DNA of 64,000 bases from Thiobacillus sp. 65-1059 (GCA_001897675.1 MKUE01000131.1:1-64000), one strand, 5' to 3'; shown: positions 53,167 to 63,144, counted from the stretch's first letter. A program made the numbers and translations. Notes: a model not told the origin generated them from the letters alone.

Positions 53167-54096
53167 TCAGTTTTCGGCGTTGGCCCTGCTCATTTCTTCG
53201 CGCACGCCGGCTTCGTCCGCCACGTTGACGCCGCTGGCTTCCTTGGTGATGGCATCCTCGGTGCGCTTGTTCATCACGATGATGCTGATGCGGCGGTTGA
53301 TCGGATCGTGCGGTCCCGCCTGGTTGAACGGCACCGACGATGCCAGCCCGACCACGCGCAACATCTTCGCTTCGTCCATGCCGCCGGCGATCAGTTCGCG
53401 CCGCGAGGCATTGGCACGGTCGGCCGACAACTCCCAGTTGCTGTAGCCGCGCGCGCCGTTGGCATACAGCATGGCATCGGTGTGGCCCGACAGGCTGATG
53501 CGGTTCTGCACGTCGTTCAGCACCTGGCCGATCTCGTGCAGGATGATCTTGGTGTAGGGCTGCAGCTCGGCGCTGGCGAGGTTGAACATGGGCCGGTTCT
53601 GCTCGTCGACGATCTGGATGCGCAGGCCTTCGCTGGTGATATCGATCAGCAGCTGCCGCTTGAACTGCCGCAGGGTGGGATTGGCGTCGATCGCCGTCTC
53701 GAGACGCTTCTTCAGCTGCTTGAGCTTGGCGGTCTCGATGCGCTCGAGTTCGGCCTGCGCCGCCTTCAGGTTGTAGGACTTTTTCTCGGCCTGGGTATCG
53801 CCTTTTTTCACCTGGCCCAGTTGCCGCGTCATATCAAGGCCGCCGCCCTTGATGACGCTGGAGCTGTCGCCGCTGCCGGAGCCCCCCTGCATCGCCACCT
53901 TGAGCGGCGTCTTGAAATATTCCGCGATCCCTTCGAGGTCGCCCTTGGTGGTCGAACCCAACAGCCACATCAGCAGGAAGAACGCCATCATCGCCGTGAC
54001 GAAGTCGGCATAGGCGATTTTCCATGCCCCGCCGTGGCGGCTGCCTCTCACCTTCCTGATGCGCTTGATGACGATGGGCGTCTTCTGTTCGCTCAT
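53167..54096 (-). CDS. motB: flagellar motor protein MotB
   Basis: HGGAWKIAYADFVTAMMAFFLLMWLLGSTTKGDLEGIAEYF; OmpA-like LSGHTDAMLYANGARGYSNWELSADRANASRREL. Confidence 0.95.
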   Translation of the reverse strand: MSEQKTPIVIKRIRKVRGSRHGGAWKIAYADFVTAMMAFFLLMWLLGSTTKGDLEGIAEYFKTPLKVAMQGGSGSGDSSSVIKGGGLDMTRQLGQVKKGDTQAEKKSYNLKAAQAELERIETAKLKQLKKRLETAIDANPTLRQFKRQLLIDITSEGLRIQIVDEQNRPMFNLASAELQPYTKIILHEIGQVLNDVQNRISLSGHTDAMLYANGARGYSNWELSADRANASRRELIAGGMDEAKMLRVVGLASSVPFNQAGPHDPINRRISIIVMNKRTEDAITKEASGVNVADEAGVREEMSRANAEN

Positions 54097-54144
54097 GTAT
54101 GTATGGGTATGAGGTGATGGCGTCCCGGCCCGGCAGCGGGAAAA

Positions 54145-55005
54145 TCAGCGCGACCGCGCGCCTCTCACATGCTCTTCCAGTTCGCTGAAGGAGGGGCGCT
54201 CGGTCGAGAACAGCACCTTGCGCCCGAATTCGACCGCGATGGCCGGCGCATAGCCGTTGATGCTGGCAAGCAGGGTGACCTTGATGCATTGCAGCATCTT
54301 GGTCGATTCGTGCAGCTTTTGCTCAAGCAGGCTCGCGAGCGGCCCGACAAACCCGTAAGCCAGCAGGATGCCGAGGAAGGTGCCGACCAGCGCGTGCGCA
54401 ATCAGGATCCCCAGTTCCGCCGGCGGCAGGCCGACCGACTCCATCGTGTGCACCACGCCCATCACCGCCGCGATAATGCCGAAGGCAGGCAGGCCGTCGC
54501 CTATCTTGGCGATGACATGGGAAGGGATCTCGCCCTCGTGGTGGTGGGTTTCGATTTCATTGTCCATCAGGTTTTCGATTTCGAAGGCATTCATGCTGCC
54601 GCTCACCATCAGGCGCAGATAATCGGTAAGGAATTCGACGATGTGGTGATCGGCCATCACTGCCGGATATTTCGCGAACAGCGGGCTGTTCTCGGGCGAG
54701 TCGACATCGGATTCCACCGACATCAGCCCTTCCTTGCGGATCTTGGTCAGCAACTCGTACAGCAGCGCCATGATGTCCATGTAGAGCGCACGGGTATATT
54801 TCGATCCCTTGAATGCGGTGGGCAAGGCCTTCAGGGTGGCCTTGATGGCCTTGCCGTTGTTGCCGACGAAGAAGGCGCCCGCCGCGCCGCCCCCGATCAT
54901 CAGGAGTTCGACCGGCTGGAACAGCGCCGCCAGGTGTCCGCCCGCCAGCGCGAAGCCACCGAAGATGCTGAATAAGACGACGATATATCCAACGATGACT
55001 AGCAC
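54145..55005 (-). CDS. motA: flagellar motor protein MotA
   Basis: MLVIVGYIVVLFSIFGGFALAGGHLAALFQPVELLMIGGGAAGAFFVGN. Confidence 0.95.
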   Translation of the reverse strand: MLVIVGYIVVLFSIFGGFALAGGHLAALFQPVELLMIGGGAAGAFFVGNNGKAIKATLKALPTAFKGSKYTRALYMDIMALLYELLTKIRKEGLMSVESDVDSPENSPLFAKYPAVMADHHIVEFLTDYLRLMVSGSMNAFEIENLMDNEIETHHHEGEIPSHVIAKIGDGLPAFGIIAAVMGVVHTMESVGLPPAELGILIAHALVGTFLGILLAYGFVGPLASLLEQKLHESTKMLQCIKVTLLASINGYAPAIAVEFGRKVLFSTERPSFSELEEHVRGARSR

Positions 55006-55158
55006 GACCGTGTGTTCCTTTTGGCGGGGACATGGAGCGGAAGCTGTCCCGTCCGCCCCGATGTTTCAGCATGCGAAGCAAGCGCTCTCAACAGGAGGAT
55101 TCGACCGCCGCGGCGGAAACTTGATGGCTCGGCGACAGTATTTCCGTGTGGCGGCGCC

Positions 55159-55920
55159 TCACATCCGCCACGCATACAGGGTGTGCCGTGCGCCTTCCGC
55201 CAGCGTTACGACGCGATCCGGCGGCTGCGCGTCCACCGCGAACGACAGGCTGACGAACAGGCTGCCGCTGCGCATCTGGGAGCGGGCCTGCTGCCACAAC
55301 CCGGGCATGGCAGCGGGCGAAAGAAAAACGAATACGACATCGAAGTCCGCCAGACTGAGTTGAGCGTAATCGCGCCGCATAAAGCGCACCCGGCTGCCTG
55401 TCAGCCAGGCGCGCAAACGGCTGACGAGCCAGGGGGCGGGGGCAAGTTCGGTGCCATAAAAGCGGCCGAGCGGAAAGCGGCTTTCCAGATAACACGGCAC
55501 GCCGCCAAATCCGCTGCCAAGATCGATGAAGCGGAGCGGCTGCGCCTGCGGCAGCAGCGACGCCAGCGCCTGTCTGGCTTTGCGGCTGGACAGATACAGC
55601 GGCACCCGGGTGCGGAAGGTGCTCCAGTAAAACGCGAGCAGCAGCAGGAATGCGGCCAGATGGAACCAGGCCGGCGCATCGATCCGCTGGGCCAGCAACA
55701 CGGCAGGCAGGAAAGCGAAATGCAGCGGCGGCCACCACGCCGGCTGCCGCCAGGCGATGCTGAGGCCGGCGGCGATGGTCCCTTGTGCCAGGGCGAATTG
55801 CCACAGCGCGGGCTGGAATGGAAAAACGGTTTGCGGCAGGGTGTGCAGCAGCATCGCCAGAAGCACGGCGGTGCACTGGATGACGAGCGACTGGAGACTG
55901 ACTGGCAGGCGCGTCATCAC
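55159..55920 (-). CDS. membrane-anchored class I SAM-dependent methyltransferase-like protein
   Basis: Several N-terminal hydrophobic segments, then FIDLGSGFGGVPCYLESRFPLGRFYGTELAP. Confidence 0.75.
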   Translation of the reverse strand: MMTRLPVSLQSLVIQCTAVLLAMLLHTLPQTVFPFQPALWQFALAQGTIAAGLSIAWRQPAWWPPLHFAFLPAVLLAQRIDAPAWFHLAAFLLLLAFYWSTFRTRVPLYLSSRKARQALASLLPQAQPLRFIDLGSGFGGVPCYLESRFPLGRFYGTELAPAPWLVSRLRAWLTGSRVRFMRRDYAQLSLADFDVVFVFLSPAAMPGLWQQARSQMRSGSLFVSLSFAVDAQPPDRVVTLAEGARHTLYAWRM

Positions 55921-55942
55921 CGGACTTCGGGGAGAAAATCCG

Positions 55943-56497
55943 TCAGGCGGCGGCGCTCAGTTCGGTTCCGGCCGCAGCTTTGGCTTTGCGGGTTTTGCCG
56001 GCGCGCGCCGGCACGTTGCAGAGGCCGCACACGTACTGGCTGTGCAGGTCGTCCGGATGCACCACAAAGTGACCACCGCAGTCGCTGCAGACGGCTGTGT
56101 CGAGCATGCGGCTTTCGAAGAAACGGTTCAGGGTCCAGGCGCGGGTGAAGCTCAGCACGGCTTCGATTTGGTTGGTGTGAAGATATTCCTGATACAGGCG
56201 ATAGCTCTTGAGCACCGCTTCGATGCCACTGCAATCGCTGTTCCTGGTGAGATAGCGATGAATGTTGATGAACAGCGAGGAATGCACGTTGGGCAGCCAG
56301 GTCAGGAACCAGTCGGTCGAAAACGGCAGCATGCCCTTGGGCGGCGAGACGCCTTTGACTTCCTTGTACAGTTTGAGCAGGCGTTCACGCGACAGCGAGG
56401 TTTCGGACTCCAGCACCTGCGGGCGGGCACCGAGCTCGATCAATTCGATCGCCAGTTGCGTATCGCGCATCTCGGTCAACAGACTTTTCTTGCTCAT
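55943..56497 (-). CDS. flhC: flagellar master regulator subunit FlhC
   Basis: IELIELGARPQVLESETSLSRERLLKLYKEVKGVSPPKGMLPFSTDWF; CxxC...CxxC zinc site. Confidence 0.95.
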   Translation of the reverse strand: MSKKSLLTEMRDTQLAIELIELGARPQVLESETSLSRERLLKLYKEVKGVSPPKGMLPFSTDWFLTWLPNVHSSLFINIHRYLTRNSDCSGIEAVLKSYRLYQEYLHTNQIEAVLSFTRAWTLNRFFESRMLDTAVCSDCGGHFVVHPDDLHSQYVCGLCNVPARAGKTRKAKAAAGTELSAAA

Positions 56498-56537
56498 GGC
56501 CCCTCCCCTTGCTTGTTTTATTTCTTGCGACGCAGAA

Positions 56538-56855
56538 TCAGGCGAACGCTTCCGCAGCCTGGCCCGCCATCAGAATGGCGGCATGGGATTGCGCCAGCGC
56601 ACGATCCTTGGTGTAGCTGGTCAGCATGTTCAGCACCGCGCCGTCGTCGAAGCGGAAACGCGACACCAGCATGCCGGAAGCGGCCAGCTTGAGGATTTGC
56701 GCGGGGGTCAGCGCCTCGATCAGGTCGGCAACGTCCTGGCTGATGCCGAGGCGAAAAACGGCGGTCGCCTTGTCGTGCCGGATCATGTTTTGCGCGAGCA
56801 TCAGGTAGTTGAGATTGACATCGCGCATCTCGTCCAGCATTTCGTCCAGTTTCAT
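56538..56855 (-). CDS. flhD: flagellar master regulator subunit FlhD
   Basis: EMRDVNLNYLMLAQNMIRHDKATAVFRLGISQDVADLIEALTPAQILKLA; adjacent to flhC. Confidence 0.93.
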   Translation of the reverse strand: MKLDEMLDEMRDVNLNYLMLAQNMIRHDKATAVFRLGISQDVADLIEALTPAQILKLAASGMLVSRFRFDDGAVLNMLTSYTKDRALAQSHAAILMAGQAAEAFA

Positions 56856-56884
56856 TTGCTTGCCCTTCTTCGTTGAATTTTTTT

Positions 56885-56917
56885 CGAATTCACACTTAAG
56901 TCAGCGTGGTGAATTCG
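56885..56917 (-). promoter_or_regulatory. 9-bp inverted repeat in flhD upstream/leader region
   Basis: CGAATTCAC-N15-GTGAATTCG, 30-62 bp upstream of flhD ATG. Confidence 0.5.
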
Positions 56918-56990
56918 TTTTCGGACGCCCCCCGGGAAAGTTAACGTAGAGATGCGCTGTATTGACGGACGGAATCTGGGCGGATTTTCT

Positions 56991-57009
56991 TGTAGGCGTT
57001 TGTCCTACA
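56991..57009. promoter_or_regulatory. inverted repeat, candidate operator upstream of flhDC
   Basis: TGTAGG-N7-CCTACA. Confidence 0.4.
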
Positions 57010-57171
57010 TGCGCGGCAGGTAGCGCGATGAGCGGGCCATCCCGGGCCGAAACAGCGTTCCGGCCGCTCGGCGAATCAAAAGAAACCCCATAAATAACAA
57101 AAGATTGCGACAGGATGGCGCATGGGTCGCGCAGCCGGCGAGCCCCGGGCGCGAAAAGCCGGCCGGCAGCC

Positions 57172-58593
57172 TCAACTGCGCCTGTAAATATCCTCGAAGC
57201 GCACGATGTCGTCCTCGCCCAGGTAAGAGCCCGACTGCACCTCGATCATGTGCAGGTCGACCTTGCCGGGGTTCTCCAGGCGGTGCGTGGTGCCGAGCGG
57301 AATATAGGTGGACTGGTTCTCGGTCAGCAGCATGGTCGCCTCGCCGCAGGTGACGCTGGCGGTGCCGGACACCACGATCCAGTGCTCGGCGCGGTGGTGG
57401 TGCATCTGCAGGCTGAGCTTCTCGCCCGGCTTGACCATGATGCGCTTGACCTGGAAACGCTCGCCTTCGTCGATGCCTTCGTACCACCCCCAGGGCCTGT
57501 GGACCTGCTTGTGGACCAGATGCTCGCAGCGCTTTTCGGCTTTCAGGCGGTCAACCAGTTTCTTCACGTCCTGCACCTGGTCCTTGTTCGCCACCAGCAC
57601 CACGTCGGCGGTTTCCACCACCACCAGGTCGGATACGCCGAGCATCGCCACCATGCGCGTTTCGGCGCGGACGAAGTTGTTGCAGGCGTTTTCCAGCATG
57701 ACGTCGCCGCGGGTGGCATTGCCCTGCGCGTCCTTGTCCGCCACTTCCCATAATGCCGACCAGGCGCCGATATCGTTCCATGCCATGTCCGCCGGCACCA
57801 CGGCGGCGCGGCGGGTATGCTCCATCACCGCGTAGTCGACCGATTCCGACGGACAGGCCTCGAACGCGGCGGGGTCAAGCCGAACGAAATCGAGGTCGGG
57901 GATGGCGGCATCGAGCGCGGCACGGCTGGCCTCCAGAATGTCGGGGCGCAGGGTCTGCAGTTCATCGAGGAAATCCGCCGCCCGGAACAGGAACATGCCG
58001 CTGTTCCAGAAATACTCGCCTGAGCCGACATACTGCTGCGCGGTGGCGAGGTCGGGCTTTTCGACGAAGCCCGCCACCTGGTACGCGCCGGCGCAGCCCG
58101 GCAGCGGCGCGCCCTTGCGGATGTAGCCGTAGCCGGTTTCGGGGGTCGCCGCGACGATGCCGAAGGTAGCCAGATGACCTTTTCCTGCCGCTTCGGCGGC
58201 AGTGCGGATGGCGGCATGGAAGGCCGCGACGTCGCCGATCAGGTGGTCGGCCGGCAGCACCAGCATCAGCGCGTCGGGGTTGGCGCGCGACAGCATCAGC
58301 GCAGCCACGGCGATGGCCGGCGCGGTGTTGCGTCCCGCCGGCTCCAGCACGATGGCATGCGGCGCGGTGTCGATCTGGCGCATCTGCTCGGCAATCATGA
58401 AGCGATGCTCGACGTTGCACACCATCAGCGGTGCCGCCATTTCCGGCATGTCCGCCAGACGGCTGACAGTGTCCTGCAGCAGGCTGCGGTCGCTGGCGAG
58501 CGGCAGCAGTTGCTTGGGCAGGGCCGCGCGGGACAAGGGCCACAGGCGCGTGCCCGAGCCGCCGGAAAGGATCACGGGATGGATGGTGGTCAT
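57172..58593 (-). CDS. manC: mannose-1-phosphate guanylyltransferase/mannose-6-phosphate isomerase
   Basis: VILSGGSGTRLWPLSRAALPKQLLPL; C-terminal RPWGWYEGIDEGERFQVKRIMVKPGEKLSLQMHHHRAEHW. Confidence 0.96.
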   Translation of the reverse strand: MTTIHPVILSGGSGTRLWPLSRAALPKQLLPLASDRSLLQDTVSRLADMPEMAAPLMVCNVEHRFMIAEQMRQIDTAPHAIVLEPAGRNTAPAIAVAALMLSRANPDALMLVLPADHLIGDVAAFHAAIRTAAEAAGKGHLATFGIVAATPETGYGYIRKGAPLPGCAGAYQVAGFVEKPDLATAQQYVGSGEYFWNSGMFLFRAADFLDELQTLRPDILEASRAALDAAIPDLDFVRLDPAAFEACPSESVDYAVMEHTRRAAVVPADMAWNDIGAWSALWEVADKDAQGNATRGDVMLENACNNFVRAETRMVAMLGVSDLVVVETADVVLVANKDQVQDVKKLVDRLKAEKRCEHLVHKQVHRPWGWYEGIDEGERFQVKRIMVKPGEKLSLQMHHHRAEHWIVVSGTASVTCGEATMLLTENQSTYIPLGTTHRLENPGKVDLHMIEVQSGSYLGEDDIVRFEDIYRRS

Positions 58594-58614
58594 ATCGTGT
58601 GCTCTGCTAAAAAG

Positions 58615-59493
58615 TCATGTCGTCGATTGAGGCAAATTCCGTTCCAGGCACAGGGCGAGCGCGCTTTCCCAAGCGGGCAGCCGCACCCCGAAAGTCGCTG
58701 CCAGCTTGCCGCAATCCAGCTGCGAGTTGAGCGGGCGAACGGCGGGGGTCGGATAGTCGGAGGTCGGGATCGCGGTCAGGCGGGCACATTTTTCATCCGG
58801 GCCGCCCTGCTGCGCCAGGATGGCTGCGGCAAAGCCGTGCCAGCTGGTGCGGCCGCGGCAGCTCAGATGATAGATCCCGGACGTTGCAGCCCGATCGGGC
58901 CGGTCCAGCCAGCGCGCAATGGTCAAAGCGCTGGCTTCGGCGATCAGGCGCGACCAGGTCGGCGCACCGAACTGGTCGTCGACCACCGTCAGGATGTCGC
59001 GCTCGCGCGCCAGCCGCTGCATGGTCAACAGGAAGTTGCGGCCGCGCAGGCCGTAGACCCAGCTGGTGCGCAGGATCAGATGGGGGGTGCCGCTGCGCTG
59101 CACCGCCTGCTCGCCCGCCAGCTTGCTCGCGCCATACACGCCCAGCGGATTCGGCACGTCCGCTTCCGTATAGGCAACGGGTTTGCGGCCATCAAACACG
59201 TAGTCGGTGGAAAACTGCACCAGCGGAACGCCGCAAGCGGCGAGTTCGCCCGGCGCGTCGGCGTTGACGGCATACGCCAGACCGGGCTCGGATTCGGCCT
59301 TGTCGACCGCCGTGTAGGCTGCCGGGTTGACGATCAGATCCGGCGCGATCGCCGCCACCGTGCGGCGGATGCTTGCCGTATCGGCGAGGTCAAGGAGACT
59401 GCGGCCGGCAGCGATCACGTCGCCCAGCGGCGCCAGCGTGCGCTGCAATTCCCAGCCCACCTGGCCGCCGACGCCGGTAAGCAGGATTCTCAC
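58615..59493 (-). CDS. rmlD: dTDP-4-dehydrorhamnose reductase
   Basis: RILLTGVGGQVGWELQRTL; STDYVFDG; GTG start at 59493 overlapping rmlC stop. Confidence 0.94.
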   Translation of the reverse strand: MRILLTGVGGQVGWELQRTLAPLGDVIAAGRSLLDLADTASIRRTVAAIAPDLIVNPAAYTAVDKAESEPGLAYAVNADAPGELAACGVPLVQFSTDYVFDGRKPVAYTEADVPNPLGVYGASKLAGEQAVQRSGTPHLILRTSWVYGLRGRNFLLTMQRLARERDILTVVDDQFGAPTWSRLIAEASALTIARWLDRPDRAATSGIYHLSCRGRTSWHGFAAAILAQQGGPDEKCARLTAIPTSDYPTPAVRPLNSQLDCGKLAATFGVRLPAWESALALCLERNLPQSTT

Positions 59494-60032
59494 GCAAACA
59501 CCTCGCACTCGGCGAGCGGCAAGCCGGCCTGGTCCTTGGCGGACAATAGCGGTTCGCCCTGCAGCGGCCAGGCGATGTCGAGCGCCGGATCGTTCCACAG
59601 CAGGCTGCGCTCGAACTGCGGCGCGTAGTAGTCGGTGGTCTTGTAGAGAAATTCGGCATGCTCGGACAGCACCAGAAAACCGTGCGCGAAGCCCGGCGGA
59701 ATCCACGCCATGTCGTGCGTTTCGGCCGACAGGCGGAAGCTGGCGGCGCATCCGAAATGCGGCGAGCTGCGGCGCAGGTCGACCGCCACGTCTAACACCT
59801 CGCCCGCCGCCACGCGCACCAGCTTGCCCTGCGGCTGGCGGATCTGGTAATGCAGCCCGCGCAACACGCCTTTTGCCGAACGCGAGTGGTTGTCCTGCAC
59901 GAACTCGGCATCGATGCCGAGTTCGGCAAAGGCCTTGCGGTTATAGCTTTCGAAGAAAAATCCACGCGTGTCGCCGAACACCCTGGGACGCAGCAGCAGC
60001 ACATCGGGGTGCCGGGTGGCAATGACCTGCAT
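59490..60032 (-). CDS. rmlC: dTDP-4-dehydrorhamnose 3,5-epimerase
   Basis: VFGDTRGFFFESYNRKAF, QDNHSRSAKGVLRGLHYQ, PPGFAHGFLVLSEHAEFLYKTTDYY. Confidence 0.96.
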   Translation of the reverse strand: MQVIATRHPDVLLLRPRVFGDTRGFFFESYNRKAFAELGIDAEFVQDNHSRSAKGVLRGLHYQIRQPQGKLVRVAAGEVLDVAVDLRRSSPHFGCAASFRLSAETHDMAWIPPGFAHGFLVLSEHAEFLYKTTDYYAPQFERSLLWNDPALDIAWPLQGEPLLSAKDQAGLPLAECEVFA

Positions 60033-60916
60033 CAGAACACCCGCTCGCTCAGCACGTCGATCAGATAACGCCCGTAATCGTTTTTCAGCAACGGCTGCGC
60101 CAGCGCCTGCAGTTGCGCGGCGTCGATGAAGCCCTGGCGGTAGGCGATTTCTTCCGGGCAGGCGATCTTCAGCCCCTGGCGCTTCTCGATGGTCTGGATG
60201 TACAGCGCCGCCTCGATCAGCGAATCGTGGGTGCCGGTGTCGAGCCAGGCCTGGCCGCGTCCCATTACCTGCACGTCGAGTTCGCCCCAGTCGAGATACT
60301 GGCGGTTGACGTCGGTGATTTCCAGCTCGCCGCGCAGCGATGGCTTCAGCGCACGCGCGACGTCGATCACCCGGTTGTCATAAAAATACAGACCGGTGAC
60401 GGCGTAGCGCGATTTCGGCCGGGCGGGTTTTTCCTCCAGGCTGACCGCGCGCCCGGCAGCGTCGAATTCGACCACCCCGTAGCGCTCGGGGTCTTGCACC
60501 GGATAGGCGAACACGGTGGCGCCGTGCGCGCGCTGTCCCGCCGCCCGCAAATCCTGGCTCAGTTCGTGGCCGTAGAAAAGGTTGTCGCCCAGCACCAGGG
60601 CGCTGGGATCGTTGCCGATGAAGTCGCTGCCGATGAGAAAAGCCTGCGCCAGCCCCTCGGGCGCCGCCTGCACCGCGTACCGGATGTTGAGCCCCCATTG
60701 CGCGCCGTCGCCCAGCAGCTGCTCGAAGCGCGGCGTGTCCTGCGGGGTGGAAATCAGCAGGATGTCGCGGATCCCCGCCAGCATCAGCGTGGTCAGCGGG
60801 TAGTACACCATGGGCTTGTCGTAGACCGGCAGCAGCTGCTTGGATACGGTCTGCGTGATCGGGTACAGGCGGGTGCCGGAGCCGCCGGCGAGGATGATGC
60901 CCTTGCGTGTGCTCAT
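60032..60916 (-). CDS. rmlA: glucose-1-phosphate thymidylyltransferase
   Basis: [38 protein letters not shown]. Confidence 0.97.
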   Translation of the reverse strand: MSTRKGIILAGGSGTRLYPITQTVSKQLLPVYDKPMVYYPLTTLMLAGIRDILLISTPQDTPRFEQLLGDGAQWGLNIRYAVQAAPEGLAQAFLIGSDFIGNDPSALVLGDNLFYGHELSQDLRAAGQRAHGATVFAYPVQDPERYGVVEFDAAGRAVSLEEKPARPKSRYAVTGLYFYDNRVIDVARALKPSLRGELEITDVNRQYLDWGELDVQVMGRGQAWLDTGTHDSLIEAALYIQTIEKRQGLKIACPEEIAYRQGFIDAAQLQALAQPLLKNDYGRYLIDVLSERVF

Positions 60917-61980
60917 GCCGGATGATCTGCGTAGTTTCTGGAAACCCAGTTGCGGTATTCGCCGCTGGTCACATGGGCCACCCAGTCCTGGTTGTCCAGA
61001 TACCAGGCGACCGTCTTCCTGATCCCGCTCTCGAAGGTTTCGCTCGGCACCCAGCCGAGTTCGCGCTCGATCTTGCGGGCGTCGATCGCATAGCGCCGGT
61101 CGTGGCCGGGCCGATCCTTGACGAACGCAATCAGGCTGGCATGCGGCATCACCGGCGATTCAGGATGGCGCTCATCGAGCATCGCGCACAGGGCATTCAC
61201 CACCTCCAGATTGGTTTTCTCGTTGCAGCCGCCGATGTTGTAGGTCTCCCCCACCCGTCCGGCCTCCAGCACGCGCCGGATCGCGCTGCAGTGGTCGCCG
61301 ACATACAGCCAGTCGCGGACATTGCTGCCGTCGCCGTAGATCGGCAGCGGCCTGCCCGCCAGCGCGTTGTGGATGACCAGCGGGATGAGCTTTTCCGGAA
61401 ACTGCAGCGGCCCGTAATTGTTCGAGCAGTTGGTGGTCAGCACCGGCAGGCCATAGGTGTGATGATAGGCGCGCACCAGATGATCCGATGCCGCCTTCGA
61501 CGCCGAATACGGGCTGTTCGGCGCATACGGCGTAGCTTCGGAAAACGCCGGATCGGCTGCGCCGAGCGAGCCGTACACTTCGTCGGTCGACACATGCAGA
61601 AAACGGAATGCCGCCTGTTCGTCCGCGGGCAGCTGCGACCAATGCGCGCGCACCGCTTCCAACAACTGGAAGGTACCGACCACATTGGTCTGGATGAACT
61701 CGGCGGGACCGTGGATGGAGCGGTCGACATGGCTTTCCGCCGCGAAATTGATGATCGCGCGGGGCCGGTATTGCTGTAGCAGCGCATCAACGACCGCTCG
61801 GTCGCCGATGTCACCCTGGACGAAGACATGCCGTGCATCCCCCTGCAGGGGCCGCAGGTTTTCCAGATTGCCCGCATAGGTCAGCTTGTCGAGATTGACG
61901 ACGGGCTCGTTTCCCTCCGTCAGCCAGTCAATGACGAAATTGGCGCCGATGAACCCCGCGCCGCCGGTGACCAGAATCAT
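60913..61980 (-). CDS. rmlB: dTDP-glucose 4,6-dehydratase
   Basis: [47 protein letters not shown]. Confidence 0.97.
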   Translation of the reverse strand: MILVTGGAGFIGANFVIDWLTEGNEPVVNLDKLTYAGNLENLRPLQGDARHVFVQGDIGDRAVVDALLQQYRPRAIINFAAESHVDRSIHGPAEFIQTNVVGTFQLLEAVRAHWSQLPADEQAAFRFLHVSTDEVYGSLGAADPAFSEATPYAPNSPYSASKAASDHLVRAYHHTYGLPVLTTNCSNNYGPLQFPEKLIPLVIHNALAGRPLPIYGDGSNVRDWLYVGDHCSAIRRVLEAGRVGETYNIGGCNEKTNLEVVNALCAMLDERHPESPVMPHASLIAFVKDRPGHDRRYAIDARKIERELGWVPSETFESGIRKTVAWYLDNQDWVAHVTSGEYRNWVSRNYADHPA

Positions 61981-61987
61981 GCCGGGC

Positions 61988-62860
61988 TCAGGGCTTGCCG
62001 GTTTGCCCAGCAGGCTTGCCGATTTGCGGAGCCGGCGCGAAACCAGTGGCGTATTCGATTTTTCCGCTGGCGCGCAGTTTTCTGATTTCGGCTTCCAGCA
62101 GGGTTTTGCGTTTCTCGCCCAGCACGACGCGCCCGATTGCGGCCCTGGCCTGCTCCAGCGTTACGGGCTGCGCCTGGCTGCCCTGCAATTGCAGCACGCT
62201 GACACGATTCTCCCCCATCGGCACCACCACCACCTGGCCGTCCTTCATGTTGATCAGTTGCGCCAGCATGGGGGCGGAAATCTGTTCCGCCGGCTTGACC
62301 GCCATGCCCGTCTTGCCGTCGATCCCCTGCGCGCGCAACCAGTCGGCAAACTCGGCCAGCGTGCGGCTCTGCTTGAGTTGCGCCTCGACCTCGGCAACGC
62401 GCGCCGGCGCCAGCTGCAGCTCCAGTTCCTGGACGCGGTAGATCTTGCGCTGCGCGAACAATTCGGGATGCCGGTCGTAATAATCCTGGATTTCCGTGTC
62501 GGCAGGCTGGGCCATGTCTTTGAACAGGCGTTCCATGTACGCCTCGACCAGCACCTGACGCTGCGCCTGCTGCATTGCCAGGACAACCTCGGGAGCCTGG
62601 TCCAGCCTGGCCTCTTTGGCTGCGTGGCTGACCAAATGCTGATCGATCAGGGCTTCCAGCACCCTGCCGCGCGCCTGAGCGGACTCGGTCGCGTCAAGCT
62701 TGCCCAGACGGGCCACTGCACGCCCCAGCTCGACCTCGCTGATTGCGTCGCCGCCTACCGTTGCCGCGATGCCGTCCTTGGCGGTCGTGGCCGGCTGTTC
62801 GCAGGCGACCAGCGACAAGGCCGCAACGGCCACGAGAAAGGATGTGCGGTGGATTTTCAT
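61988..62860 (-). CDS. epsD: EpsD-family peptidyl-prolyl cis-trans isomerase lipoprotein
   Basis: Lipoprotein signal [15 protein letters not shown]; SurA/parvulin-like region [23 protein letters not shown]. Confidence 0.72.
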   Translation of the reverse strand: MKIHRTSFLVAVAALSLVACEQPATTAKDGIAATVGGDAISEVELGRAVARLGKLDATESAQARGRVLEALIDQHLVSHAAKEARLDQAPEVVLAMQQAQRQVLVEAYMERLFKDMAQPADTEIQDYYDRHPELFAQRKIYRVQELELQLAPARVAEVEAQLKQSRTLAEFADWLRAQGIDGKTGMAVKPAEQISAPMLAQLINMKDGQVVVVPMGENRVSVLQLQGSQAQPVTLEQARAAIGRVVLGEKRKTLLEAEIRKLRASGKIEYATGFAPAPQIGKPAGQTGKP

Positions 62861-63045
62861 TGACGCTCCGGTCGTTCAGACGAATCGCCGGTATGGTGCG
62901 GGATTCCGCTGCATTCGGCAAGTTCGCCGGGCGGGGGCTAAAGAAAAAACGACCGACGCCGTAATTCAGAATCACTACCTCAGCTTGAAGCCATATGCCG
63001 CTGGCGCAAGCCGTTTGTTGGCCTATATTCAGACTGTGTAGAACT

Positions 63046-63123
63046 CCTGGTAAAGGGTTTATCCCTAGGCGCTCCTCCTCCTGCCACACCAGGTTTTTTT
63101 GCGGCGCCTCGGGCGCCGCTTTT
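63046..63123 (+). ncRNA. candidate small RNA with CU-rich anti-Shine-Dalgarno loop and terminator
   Basis: CCTGGT...ACCAGG stem followed by T7, internal AGGG-TTTAT-CCCT hairpin, GCTCCTCCTCCTGCC segment, then GCGGCGCC-TCG-GGCGCCGC-TTTTGTTTT; no ORF. Confidence 0.45.
63101..63123 (+). terminator. intrinsic terminator, plus-strand orientation
   Basis: GCGGCGCC-TCG-GGCGCCGC followed by TTTTGTTTT. Confidence 0.7.
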
Positions 63124-63144
63124 GTTTTACGGCTCCGGATCGTG

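Noticed and set aside
63094-63123. Terminator for the minus-strand coiled-coil gene (63145-63705)
   Set aside because: On the minus strand the hairpin is followed by A7, not T; the T tract exists only in plus-strand orientation
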